In this document: one piece after another, positions 29,001 to 37,206 of the stretch
How positions within the stretch are numbered: the first letter of the stretch is position 1
Layout of the letters: every line of letters starts with the position of its first letter
Assembly: GCA_016711505.1 (NCBI GenBank)
Contig: JADJSV010000004.1
Coordinates: 1-64,000 of the forward strand
Direction: 5' to 3'
DNA length: 64,000 nucleotides
Source: Bacteroidota bacterium
GTDB taxonomy: Bacteria > Bacteroidota > Bacteroidia > AKYH767-A > 2013-40CM-41-45
The notes under the pieces: model-generated
Told to the model about the DNA's origin: nothing
Database searches by the model: none
The model's input: the letters and a program-made list of their open reading frames with translations, nothing else
Made by a program: the position numbers and the translations under genes

Positions 29001-31778
29001 TCAGGAAGTACACCACCTTATACTTATGCATGGAATACAGGGCAAACAACTGATTCCATCGGCGGTCTTACTTCAGGTTCTTTTTATGTGATAGTAGAAG
29101 ATGTTAATAATTGTCAGGACAGTCTTAATTTTACAATGGCCAATCCTGATTCTATAATTGTTCCTGCAATTGTTTCAGATTATCAAGGGTATAATATCAG
29201 TTGTAATGGTGGTTCAAATGGAAGTATTGAAGTATTTCCATTCGGAGGTGATAATAACTTTACTTACACCTGGTCGAGTTCACAAACTACAGACAGTATC
29301 ACCGGACTTACTGCAGGAAATTATGATCTCACAATTCTTGATGGTCGTGGTTGTAGAAAAGATACTTCTATCGTTTTGTCTGAACCGCTTCTGCTCAATT
29401 TAACTTTACTTCCTGACACATTCGTTGGTGGTACAAATGTGCGGTGTTTTGGTTATAACGATGGTGGAGTTCACTCCACAGTAATTGGTGGTGTTTCACC
29501 TTATCAATATTTATGGTCTAATGGTGATGTAGCAGATTCTGCAGTCGGATTATCGACAGGAACATATTTGCTGACTGTTACCGATAGCAATGGCTGTATC
29601 GTTCAGGATTCAGTAGATATCCTTGAACCGGATTCGATTGCACTCGCAGCTGTACTACCTGACTTCAATGGATTTGCTATTCCTTGTTTCGGTGATACAT
29701 CCGCTTGTATCACTTTGAACATGATAGGAGGAAATTCTCCATTCACTTTTGTCTGGGATGGTGTCGACACTTTAACTGTACCTACCCGTTGCGATCTTGG
29801 TGCCGATACTTTGAACATTATGATACTCGACGGTAACGGATGTTCACTGGATACGTTCTTTATAATTTCTGGTCCGCCTCCGATTGGTTTCAATTCTGTC
29901 CTTTCAGGATTTGGCAGTTATAATATAAATTGTTTCGGCACAAATACTGGATCTATAGATGTTACGATGACAGGTGGAGTAGGTCCGTATGATTATATCT
30001 GGACTTCCAGCGATACAACAGAAGATCTTAATAATATAGGCGCCGGAAATTATCAGGTCAATGTAATGGACGCTAATGGTTGTGTTGATTCAGCTGCATT
30101 CACACTGACAGAGCCATTAGAATTGGATGCTACAGTTTCAAGTACGCCTACAACCTGCGGTCTGGATAATGGAACAGCAACAGCACTTCCGACGGGTGGA
30201 GTGTTGCCTTATACTTATTTATGGACAGGTTCACAAACTACTTCAACTGCGACTAATTTGCCGGCACAATTATACTTTATAACTGTGACTGATAGTTTAG
30301 GATGTACATTCAATGATGTTATCAGTGTAACTGCAAGTTCACAAGCTGTTGTCTCTATAAATTCATTCGTAAATAACACTTGCTTTGGTACCAGTGAAGG
30401 AACTGCAACAGCAACTTTAACAGGAGGTGTTGCGCCATTCGTTTATCTGTGGTCTAATGGTGATACTACTTTCACTGCCGATAGTCTGGCAGCCGGAAGT
30501 TATACTATCCAGGTAACTGATTCCAATAATTGTATTTCTACAGGTAACATTACGATCTCTGAACCAAATGCATTCAACTTTACATACGCTGTTAACAATG
30601 CATTTTGTAATGGTGCAAATAATGGTTCTGCAACTGTTACTGTAACCGGCGGAACAGGTTCTTATCAATTCAACTGGTCTAATGGTGATACCGGAATTTT
30701 TGCTGATAGTTTATCGGGTGGTTACGTAAGTGTGCAGGTAACGGATAGTGTCGGTTGTACTCTGATCGATTCTGTTAATATTGTTCAGGGAACCTCAATC
30801 AATTCTACAATCGCTGCTTCAAGTGATGTAACTTGTTTCGGAGGAAATAATGGTTCAGCCTCCGTGAATAGTGCAACAGGAGGGATTGGTCCTCTTACCT
30901 ATACCTGGTCAAATGGAGATATCGGTTTATCAACGAACAATCTTATCGCAGGTGTTTATACGATGAACATAGTTGATGCTGTAAATTGTTCACTTGCATT
31001 GACTGTTACAATTAATGAACCACCACAATTGACTCTGAATCTTGCTGCAACAAATGTAACCTGCTTCGGTGACAATAATGGAATTGCTGATGCTCAGGTA
31101 GCCGGTGGTACTGGTACTTACTCATATGCGTGGACACCAAATATTTCATCAGATTCAATTCTTGTAAACCTTAGTCCGGGTACATACTCGGTTGTTATCA
31201 CTGATCAGAATCTGTGTACAACAAATTCAACAGCTACAATCGTTGAACCGAATGAGATCGTTTCAGATGCGGGATTGAATATAAGTGATTGCGAAGAATC
31301 ATTCATATTAAATGCATCTTTGAATTCACCTTATAATGGTCAATGGTCAGTTGTAACTGGAAGTGCGAATTTCTCTGATGTAACGTCACCAACAACAACA
31401 GTTTCGGGTCTAACATTAGGTAACAATGTTCTTTTATGGACGATAACTGATGGTTCATGTTTCGGTACTGATTCTTTAATAGTAAGAAGAAATACAGATG
31501 CAGAATGCGAACTTGATATCCCAACAGGAATTACTCCAAATGATGATGGAAAAAATGATCAGCTGGTAATTCATGGTATTGAAAGATATCCGGATAATGT
31601 CCTGACGATCTATAACCGTTGGGGAAATCTTGTTTATCAAAAAGAAAATTATGCTAACGAATGGGTTGGACAAAATAATTCAAATGAATTCCTTCCGGAA
31701 GGAACTTATTTCATAGTTCTGGTGATAAGGAATACAACTATTCAGATGACATCTTATATTGATCTGAGAAGACAATAG
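26064..31778 (+). CDS. Giant SprB-repeat adhesin (17 repeats)
   Basis: 1904 residues. Signal peptide MIQKTTFYRRFISRLVVVVV, then ATHSSGADLQYTW, the same Cys-bearing N-domain as the 19161 adhesin (FYRDCEG, FFVCCRNCAITT). Two Ig/cadherin-like modules follow. I count 17 SprB-type repeats of about 65-75 residues, from FNVACNGAATG to ATNVTCFGDNNG. The C-terminus LDIPTGITPNDDGKND and IYNRWGNLVY is the gliding-motility type B sorting domain. SprB is the mobile adhesin of Flavobacterium gliding; whether this cell glides cannot be told because gld genes are not in the window. Probably a long, flexible, T9SS-exported adhesin. It is preceded by its own intergenic region after a terminator. Confidence 0.92.
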   Translation: MIQKTTFYRRFISRLVVVVVVLFTTLSSFQASATHSSGADLQYTWVSGNTFKVTVSFYRDCEGVAAPATITLNAKSTSCSRNQNYTLNLEAGTGQEITFPCRTVVTKCTSSGSVNAGYQRYVYSNNVTLPQQCTDWVISFFVCCRNCAITTLNNPCADNMYIDATLNNVLAPHNNSAQFTNIPVALICVNQSFTYNHGVFDPDGDSLVYSFITPKTFNTSTNTIGSVTFNPGFSSTSPLTSSPAVALNSSNGDITMFPTVNGEIGVCAIIVREYRNGVLIGSAIRDMQFLTRICNPNFLPTSTGINGTGNFTATVCPGSTINFTVNSGDPNPADTVVMEWNNSITTATFNTVGAKLPVGTFNWTPTLADARAQPYTFIVIVRDNACPYAGSQTYSFVINVPVITASVSSPTFSGFNVACNGAATGAITATGGGGTAPYTYLWNPSGQTTQTATGLAANTYSVTVTDVSGCTNSASTTLTQPATTVSASISGSTNVTCFGASNGTATATTTGGVSPYTYSWSPSGQTTATATGLGPVNYTVTATDLNGCTSQQSVLISQPTAVGATVSQFDNVTCRNNANGSMTIVPSGGTGPYTHHWSNGATTAAITNLGPGNYTDTIRDANNCVFLISQIITQPPVVLGIPASSVVTSNVNCFGGADGTASVSPTGGTLPYAITWSNGDTGTVADSLIAGTYQVTIVDGNNCSFDSTIIITAPSALASSFVNYATTPGGTDIACFGQTTGQAKVTVTGGTFPYTYSWSNGATVDSIINVGAGTYTVTVTDDNGCVQILTDTITQPAVLANTPNIRNVACKGESSGFIIANVAGGSPAYSYAWTPNISTNDSAYLIPAGFYSLTITDLNGCTRIDTVTITEPDTLVPLILPSTFIGAVNLRCFGDSSGSATVTVFGGTPPFTYVWSTGDTTLSITDLVADKVTVRVVDSNGCSIEKDTTLTQPPPFLHLSDIEDPLCFGDSSGYIKINLSGSTPPYTYAWNTGQTTDSIGGLTSGSFYVIVEDVNNCQDSLNFTMANPDSIIVPAIVSDYQGYNISCNGGSNGSIEVFPFGGDNNFTYTWSSSQTTDSITGLTAGNYDLTILDGRGCRKDTSIVLSEPLLLNLTLLPDTFVGGTNVRCFGYNDGGVHSTVIGGVSPYQYLWSNGDVADSAVGLSTGTYLLTVTDSNGCIVQDSVDILEPDSIALAAVLPDFNGFAIPCFGDTSACITLNMIGGNSPFTFVWDGVDTLTVPTRCDLGADTLNIMILDGNGCSLDTFFIISGPPPIGFNSVLSGFGSYNINCFGTNTGSIDVTMTGGVGPYDYIWTSSDTTEDLNNIGAGNYQVNVMDANGCVDSAAFTLTEPLELDATVSSTPTTCGLDNGTATALPTGGVLPYTYLWTGSQTTSTATNLPAQLYFITVTDSLGCTFNDVISVTASSQAVVSINSFVNNTCFGTSEGTATATLTGGVAPFVYLWSNGDTTFTADSLAAGSYTIQVTDSNNCISTGNITISEPNAFNFTYAVNNAFCNGANNGSATVTVTGGTGSYQFNWSNGDTGIFADSLSGGYVSVQVTDSVGCTLIDSVNIVQGTSINSTIAASSDVTCFGGNNGSASVNSATGGIGPLTYTWSNGDIGLSTNNLIAGVYTMNIVDAVNCSLALTVTINEPPQLTLNLAATNVTCFGDNNGIADAQVAGGTGTYSYAWTPNISSDSILVNLSPGTYSVVITDQNLCTTNSTATIVEPNEIVSDAGLNISDCEESFILNASLNSPYNGQWSVVTGSANFSDVTSPTTTVSGLTLGNNVLLWTITDGSCFGTDSLIVRRNTDAECELDIPTGITPNDDGKNDQLVIHGIERYPDNVLTIYNRWGNLVYQKENYANEWVGQNNSNEFLPEGTYFIVLVIRNTTIQMTSYIDLRRQ

Positions 31779-31790
31779 AGTAGGAGACAA

Positions 31791-31824
31791 AAAAAAGCCC
31801 GGTTCATTTGAACCGGGCTTTTTT
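31791..31824. terminator. Perfect palindromic bidirectional terminator
   Basis: AAAAAAGCCCGGTTCA pairs with TGAACCGGGCTTTTTT with a 2-nt centre. It lies between the convergent adhesin gene and the minus-strand operon ending at 31841, and would terminate both. Confidence 0.9.
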
Positions 31825-31840
31825 GTATTTTAATGTTTTA

Positions 31841-33184
31841 TCAGATCTTGATAATTGATCTTGTTACTTTTTTATTGTCGAATATCAGGTTGATAGTATA
31901 CGATCCGCTTTCTCTGATCTTTTCATTTTTGTAAACATGTACATTTTTTCCCTTTGGAGCATCGAATGATTGGGTATCAAGAATTTTTCCGGATTCGTCA
32001 CAGATCTGTATCCATACCTTTCCTGACTTTGGAAGAAAATAGGAAACATCAAATGATTTGTCAAATGGCAAAGGATTGATCTTTTCAATTGCAAGATTCA
32101 CTTCGTTCTGCATTTTTATAGCAGCTAATGAATGCGAAATAAATTTTCCATTTATAAACGTCTGGCGAAGTCTGTAGTAGACAATTCCTGTTGTCGCTTT
32201 CGTTTTATCTGTATAAGTATATTCTTCAGTTTCTTTCATATCCGGATTAACAGGGACGCTTGCAACATTCATAAAATCAACTCCATTAATCGAACGTTCG
32301 ATCGTGAATGACTTTATTTTATCATTGACAGAAGTTGACCAATGGATCTTTATCCCGCCATCTTTTTCTTCAAGCATAAAATTTAAAAGTGATTCAGCTA
32401 ATGGTGCTGTATTTCCTGCAGTTCTCACAATGAGATTGTCGATGATAGCAATATCTTTTCCATCACCATTCATGCCTTTTGCAATTGTTACCTTTCCTGC
32501 ATTCTTCCATGAAAGTGGTGTGTTTGGTGCATGCTGATTTGACCATACGATCACACTGTTAACAAAGATCTCGGCTTTTCCTTTAGCGGGATTATAAATG
32601 AACCTGTAAGTACGGAAGTTCATGTCGACAGGAATTTCGTATTCTGTTTTCGCCTTGAAGGATTCAATTCCGCCTCGCTTATTTTCCAGTCTGTATGCAA
32701 TACTTATAAAACCATTTTCCATTCCAAAGTTAAACCCATTTTCTCTTGAAAAAAATGAACCACTTTTTTCATTTCTGCTGTAGTCAATACTTATGTCAAT
32801 TCCTTCCTGATTCCATAATTCTGTTCCTTCAATTTCGAGATCAATGTCCTTTCCATTTGCTCCGGCAGATAAACCACCTGTTGATGAACGACCGCCTGAC
32901 ATTGAATGCGCATCTTTACTTACATTGATCGCATCAGGTCCTAATGTTGCTGCTGTAACCGGATCTTTCTCCCAGGTAAACTCCGTCAGTATATCTCCAT
33001 TGCCAAGACTTGCTCCGCTTCCTTCACCTCCGGTTGCAGTAGCGCGTGTTTTACTGACATTGTTAACATTCAAGTATACCATTATTCCTGCTGTAATTGT
33101 AAGAACAAATGAAACACTCCCTGCTACAAGAAGTAATCTTGCTCTGAGCTTGTTCTTTTGTTTTTGGCGCTGTCTGTTTTTCAT
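31841..33184 (-). CDS. Membrane-anchored LamG-like protein with T9SS-like C-terminus
   Basis: 447 residues. A very basic N-terminus (KNRQRQKQKNKLRARLL) precedes one membrane segment (about 18-40), so it looks like a signal anchor or long-n-region signal. A concanavalin/LamG-like module (about 85-260; SIDYSRNEKSGSFFSRENG, FRFIYNPAKGKAEIFVNS) is followed by an FN3-like module (IKIHWSTSVNDKIKSFTIERS...) and a C-terminal domain resembling a type A sorting domain, ending KVTRSIIKI. Last gene of a three-gene operon. Its FN3-like and terminal modules resemble those of the preceding 1145-residue protein. No enzyme motif seen; function unknown. Confidence 0.75.
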   Translation of the reverse strand: MKNRQRQKQKNKLRARLLLVAGSVSFVLTITAGIMVYLNVNNVSKTRATATGGEGSGASLGNGDILTEFTWEKDPVTAATLGPDAINVSKDAHSMSGGRSSTGGLSAGANGKDIDLEIEGTELWNQEGIDISIDYSRNEKSGSFFSRENGFNFGMENGFISIAYRLENKRGGIESFKAKTEYEIPVDMNFRTYRFIYNPAKGKAEIFVNSVIVWSNQHAPNTPLSWKNAGKVTIAKGMNGDGKDIAIIDNLIVRTAGNTAPLAESLLNFMLEEKDGGIKIHWSTSVNDKIKSFTIERSINGVDFMNVASVPVNPDMKETEEYTYTDKTKATTGIVYYRLRQTFINGKFISHSLAAIKMQNEVNLAIEKINPLPFDKSFDVSYFLPKSGKVWIQICDESGKILDTQSFDAPKGKNVHVYKNEKIRESGSYTINLIFDNKKVTRSIIKI

Positions 33185-33202
33185 TTTATCGGATCTTGGA
33201 TG

Positions 33203-36200
33203 TTAATTTTTAATCACCTTTTTCGTGATACGGTCATTGGCACTCTCAATTATTAAGATGTATGTTCCCGGCTCAAGTGCATCAAGATTTGTTATCTCAA
33301 TTTTATTTTCACCGGAATCAGATTGATAGTCTTTCTGGAATTTTGTTTTTCCATCGCTGCTGATCAGTTGAATTGTTGTTTTCTGGCTCACTCCTGAACT
33401 TAAATTAATTCTCATTTCATTGCTAAATGGATTTGGAGAAACGGAGTTGATAGAAAGATTCTTTGAATTACTTTTCGGAGTTACTTTAGCAACCTTTGAA
33501 TAGATAAAAGACCCGTCAGGAGCAATTTGTTTTAAACGATAATATGATTCTGTTCCTGTGTAGGAAATGTCATCGTAAGTATAATCTCTGATTTTATTAT
33601 CAAATGAAGCCCTGATTTCATCAATCTGATTAAAGTTTATTCCATCAGCACTTCTTTCTACAATGAATTTATCAATTCCTTGTTCTGATTGAATATGCCA
33701 GTCAACCGAAACCATATCGTCAACTAATTTTGCATTTAATTGAATTGACGCTACTTCTACTGATGCAATCGTCCAGTCTTGATAGAGTACGGAATTTTCT
33801 ATAGCAATTGTTCCTGTGGATTGTTTTGAACCCGTTGCAGTGGCAGTTGTAATATTCCAGCCACTACCTGTCCATTGTATAATATTCAATGGGCCCACTG
33901 CCATTCCTGATTCCAGAGTATTTTCTGTACCCAGATATGTAAGTGTGATGTTAGCCTTGATTCCGGTACCGGTAAATGACCACCAGCGATCAACAACATG
34001 TTCAGAAGCGAACGGAGGTCCTCCCGGAAATGTCATATCCAGAGCAGGGTAGGGAGTGTTGGGCGAATTTGTCGACCGGGTACTAACCGTGATCGTTTTT
34101 CCTAATCCGGTAGTGACAGTGAATTGCACCGGAATATATTTATTTTCTGAAACCCCAAATGGAATTTCATGACTTCCCGATGTCAGATTTTGCCAGCAAA
34201 CCTGGCTGTTATTAATTGGAGTCGTGCCTTCACTGATGATATAACCTTTTGTTCTCCTGATTGCCGTAGGCAGACCATTTTCAATCGTAATCGTTTTTGC
34301 ATTTAATTTTAATGCTCCTGACTGAAGATCCAGTTTAGTTCTGACTATTACATTATCTCCTGAAAGACTTGCTTTTGTATTTGTTCCTTGCAAATTGATT
34401 TTCAAAATTCCATATTTCGAACTTTCATTGCTGCTTACAATTGCTAATCCTGTAACAGAAATATTTTCAGATCCTGTGTATTCAATAATGCTATATGGAT
34501 GTAATTCGTAACTTAAATTTCCTGTAACATCAATAGCAGCTCTGTTTGATTGATCACAGAAACCAGTAGGATTAGTTGTTGATATTGTTCCACCGGAATC
34601 GACATTCAGTTTGGAAAATCCATATTGTTGATTCGAGATTATTTGTCCTTTATTCAGAGCTAATGTTGCATTACTTTTGACCTGCAACATGTTTATACCT
34701 GATTGATTATTTGAAGCCAACAGGAAATTGCAGTTATTTACCATGACCTTACTTCCCGGCTGAATTTTTTGAATTATGTTTTCAATTGAACTTGTTGTTC
34801 CTGTTCTTGAATATGCCTGAAATCTCGGAGATTCATAACTGATCTCACCAAATGAATTTGTATTACCGTTTCCGCTTCGGGTAATTTTTCCTGAACCGGA
34901 AAAACTAACCAATGATCCTGCAAATTTTAAACTATTGACCGATGAAGTATTCTGACTGTTATTTTCCAGGTTAATTATTCCGCCTGATTGAATGAAAGCA
35001 CCTCGTACAGCTACTGAAATATTTTCTGTATTGACAGATGTCTGATTATTATGAAATAAAAACTCACCACCGCTTTGGTTAAATTCTCTTATAACTTCTA
35101 TTATACCGGTTCCCTGATTGTTTTTAACGGATAAAATTCCGCCGTTGATTCTTACGCTGTCAATCGATGCTGAAACAGAGCCGTTATTTTTTGAAAGTGA
35201 TAATGATCCACCATTCATTTTTAAAATGCCCTGCACATTTAGTTGAGTGTTATGTGATGCAACCAATGCACCATAATTAAAACTATTTGTGCATCCGTTT
35301 ATTTCAAAGTTTCCATTGATAGATAATTCTTCATTTCCTGATGATGCAGAACTGGTCACTTCAGCACTTTGAATTCCAGTTACGACAAAATCGCCGCCAA
35401 CATTTAATTTTAACCTTAGATTATTCTGTATTCCGGAAATACTCGAAAGAGAAGTTCCTCTGAATTTATCATTTGCATTTTGAAAATTGATCTTGAAATT
35501 ACGGGTCACGCTAAAGTTTCCTGTAGCACCAGCTGTGTGACAAGCAGTCTGTCCCATGAATATTCCTCCATTCAGATTCAGGTCACCAATTGTTGATGTG
35601 AATGTTCCTGAGTTGAGTGTAGCAATATTGTATACTATTCGTGTATCGCCTGTATTTTGTGTAAAACTTCCTGTAATGTTTAAAGTCGCATTTCCATTAC
35701 TGACATTAGGAATTCCGGAGTTGTTAATGATCTTTACATTTCCTGTATTGAAAAAATTTCCTGTTACCTGAACAGTTATATTTCCATTTCCGTCATTGAG
35801 ACCATAAAATACACCGCCATTGTTTGTGATGTTGCCTGTTGTCAGATTGAATGAAGATGCATGCGTTCCATTGTGTCCATAGAAAATTGAATTTGCATTT
35901 TTCAATACTATATTTCCAATTGAAGTATTTGTGATTGAACCCGATTTGTCAAGTGTGACCCAGCCTTGGTCAATTGTTAATGTGCCGGTCACTCTGTGAT
36001 TTTCAAATTGATTATTCTGATTCCATTCAACTATAGAATTATTTCCGCCCGGAGAATTTATTTCAAGATTTCCAAAATTTCCTGTGATCTTATCACCAAG
36101 AGGAGTTGTATAGTTGAACCAGTTCTTTATTATCAGATTACTACCTGTTGCAAAATTCTCAACGCAACTTGTAAACAGAGTTGCTTCAGCAGATGTATTG

Positions 36201-36640
36201 ATAGCGGGATCCCAGATGAATGTTCCGCCTGAGCTTATCTTGAATGACCGGCCGATAGAACCAACTGTTATCATTCCTTTATTCATGTTCATCCTTCCGT
36301 CAATAACTATGTTTCCGCCAATTGCTATTCTGATGTTTTGTCCTAGTGTCAATTGCCCGGTAGAAAATACCGTCAGGTTCTGACATGCTGCATCTGCCGG
36401 AATTGTAATTATGGAAGCATTGGCAATTGTGACATTATCGCCTGCACCCGGAATCCCTGAAGGGTTCCATATCGCCGGATTGTTCCAGTTTCCTGAACCG
36501 ATTGATATTTTTGATCCTGCAAACACAGATGCAGGAAGAATAAAAGCAAGAATAAATATCCCGGCAATTATAGACTGTAAGGTTTTAGACAAATTGATTT
36601 GTTTTAGTCCTTTGTGCGTTAGTTTTAATGCTTTCTCCAT
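33203..36640 (-). CDS. Large secreted beta-helix-like protein, T9SS sorted
   Basis: 1145 residues. Basic n-region, then signal SIIAGIFILAFILPASVFA. Mature N-terminus GSGNWNNPAIWNPSGIPGAGDNVTI is the pattern found at the start of many Bacteroidota beta-helix surface proteins. About 700 residues of short, Asn/Gly-rich repeats (GNFTxNGG, SGGxxxLxNNxG) suggest a right-handed beta-helix. Near the C-terminus are an FN3-like module (VSVDWHIQSEQGIDKFIVERS) and a type A T9SS sorting domain (SVSPNPFSNEMRINL to KKVIKN). The gene sits 9 bp downstream of the 102-residue protein gene and 18 bp upstream of the LamG-like gene. Probably a surface or biofilm-matrix structural protein. Confidence 0.82.
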   Translation of the reverse strand: MEKALKLTHKGLKQINLSKTLQSIIAGIFILAFILPASVFAGSKISIGSGNWNNPAIWNPSGIPGAGDNVTIANASIITIPADAACQNLTVFSTGQLTLGQNIRIAIGGNIVIDGRMNMNKGMITVGSIGRSFKISSGGTFIWDPAINTSAEATLFTSCVENFATGSNLIIKNWFNYTTPLGDKITGNFGNLEINSPGGNNSIVEWNQNNQFENHRVTGTLTIDQGWVTLDKSGSITNTSIGNIVLKNANSIFYGHNGTHASSFNLTTGNITNNGGVFYGLNDGNGNITVQVTGNFFNTGNVKIINNSGIPNVSNGNATLNITGSFTQNTGDTRIVYNIATLNSGTFTSTIGDLNLNGGIFMGQTACHTAGATGNFSVTRNFKINFQNANDKFRGTSLSSISGIQNNLRLKLNVGGDFVVTGIQSAEVTSSASSGNEELSINGNFEINGCTNSFNYGALVASHNTQLNVQGILKMNGGSLSLSKNNGSVSASIDSVRINGGILSVKNNQGTGIIEVIREFNQSGGEFLFHNNQTSVNTENISVAVRGAFIQSGGIINLENNSQNTSSVNSLKFAGSLVSFSGSGKITRSGNGNTNSFGEISYESPRFQAYSRTGTTSSIENIIQKIQPGSKVMVNNCNFLLASNNQSGINMLQVKSNATLALNKGQIISNQQYGFSKLNVDSGGTISTTNPTGFCDQSNRAAIDVTGNLSYELHPYSIIEYTGSENISVTGLAIVSSNESSKYGILKINLQGTNTKASLSGDNVIVRTKLDLQSGALKLNAKTITIENGLPTAIRRTKGYIISEGTTPINNSQVCWQNLTSGSHEIPFGVSENKYIPVQFTVTTGLGKTITVSTRSTNSPNTPYPALDMTFPGGPPFASEHVVDRWWSFTGTGIKANITLTYLGTENTLESGMAVGPLNIIQWTGSGWNITTATATGSKQSTGTIAIENSVLYQDWTIASVEVASIQLNAKLVDDMVSVDWHIQSEQGIDKFIVERSADGINFNQIDEIRASFDNKIRDYTYDDISYTGTESYYRLKQIAPDGSFIYSKVAKVTPKSNSKNLSINSVSPNPFSNEMRINLSSGVSQKTTIQLISSDGKTKFQKDYQSDSGENKIEITNLDALEPGTYILIIESANDRITKKVIKN

Positions 36641-36649
36641 GGTTTCTGT

Positions 36650-36958
36650 TTATTGTGCATTAACAACTTTCTTCTCACGAATGAGAATTGTGTGTTCGCC
36701 GTTGATCTTTTCCTGAATTATTACCGGATTTTCCAGACTTGTTTCATTCGTAAAATCCTGGTCTGAGACCTTTACTACTTCGATGGTCTCATTCGCTTTT
36801 GCCTGAGAACTGGAAGGGTTCGATAGATTTACTATAACAAGCCCCAGCGCCGTCATTGTTAGAATTCCTGTACTGATCATCAGTACTGTTTTCATCGATA
36901 TCCGTAGCGCTAATCGCGGCTTCAATTCCGGTTTTTGCTTGTTCTTTGCTGGTTTCAC
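36650..36958 (-). CDS. Small single-pass membrane protein heading a three-gene operon
   Basis: 102 residues: basic N-terminus (about 1-24), one hydrophobic helix (MISTGILTMTALGLVIVNL), then an acidic periplasmic tail with TILIREKKVV near the end. No family recognised. It starts an operon with the beta-helix and LamG-like genes. All three share long basic N-termini before the membrane segment, so they may be made and placed together. No internal motif suggests an enzyme. Confidence 0.62.
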   Translation of the reverse strand: MKPAKNKQKPELKPRLALRISMKTVLMISTGILTMTALGLVIVNLSNPSSSQAKANETIEVVKVSDQDFTNETSLENPVIIQEKINGEHTILIREKKVVNAQ

Positions 36959-37076
36959 TTTTGATGTGTTTTTTGGTTGTATCGATTTACGATTTCATGC
37001 GACAAAAGTCAGTTGGTAAGGGAAGGGGTTATTACAACTGTAAGAAATTGTTTGAATAATTGAAAAGTGAAGGGGG

Positions 37077-37118
37077 GAAAAGTGAAAAGTGAAAAGTGAA
37101 AAGTGAAAAGTGAAAAGT
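37077..37118. repeat. Six tandem GAAAAGT units
   Basis: Six perfect 7-bp copies, with a further isolated copy near 37062. Same word as at 57200-57286 and, inverted, 62467-62501. It occupies the 36959-37206 gap between the operon start and the NtrC-like gene's terminator. Nothing else is evident there. Confidence 0.9.
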
Positions 37119-37147
37119 GGAGTGGGAGAGCTTGGAAGATTTAGGGC

Positions 37148-37181
37148 AAAAAAAAACGGAACTGAGTAGGCTCAGTTCCGT
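37148..37181 (-). terminator. Terminator of the NtrC-like regulator gene
   Basis: 11-bp perfect stem ACGGAACTGAG/CTCAGTTCCGT with a 4-nt loop. The A-run at 37148-37156 becomes a U-tract on minus-strand RNA. 26 bp after the gene's stop. Confidence 0.9.
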
Positions 37182-37206
37182 GGGTAGTTTCCTTAATCGT
37201 TTATTT

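Noticed and set aside
26064..31778. Adhesin repeats as inserted mobile DNA
   Set aside because: The repeats are in frame, diverged at DNA level, and match SprB-type protein modules.
32844..33206. 120-residue plus-strand frame over the LamG-like gene
   Set aside because: Antisense to an intact gene with a membrane segment. The apparent hydrophobicity is the mirror of that gene.
37077..37118. Tandem repeats as a CRISPR array
   Set aside because: Units are 7 bp and contiguous with no spacers; no cas genes nearby. The same holds for the other heptamer loci.
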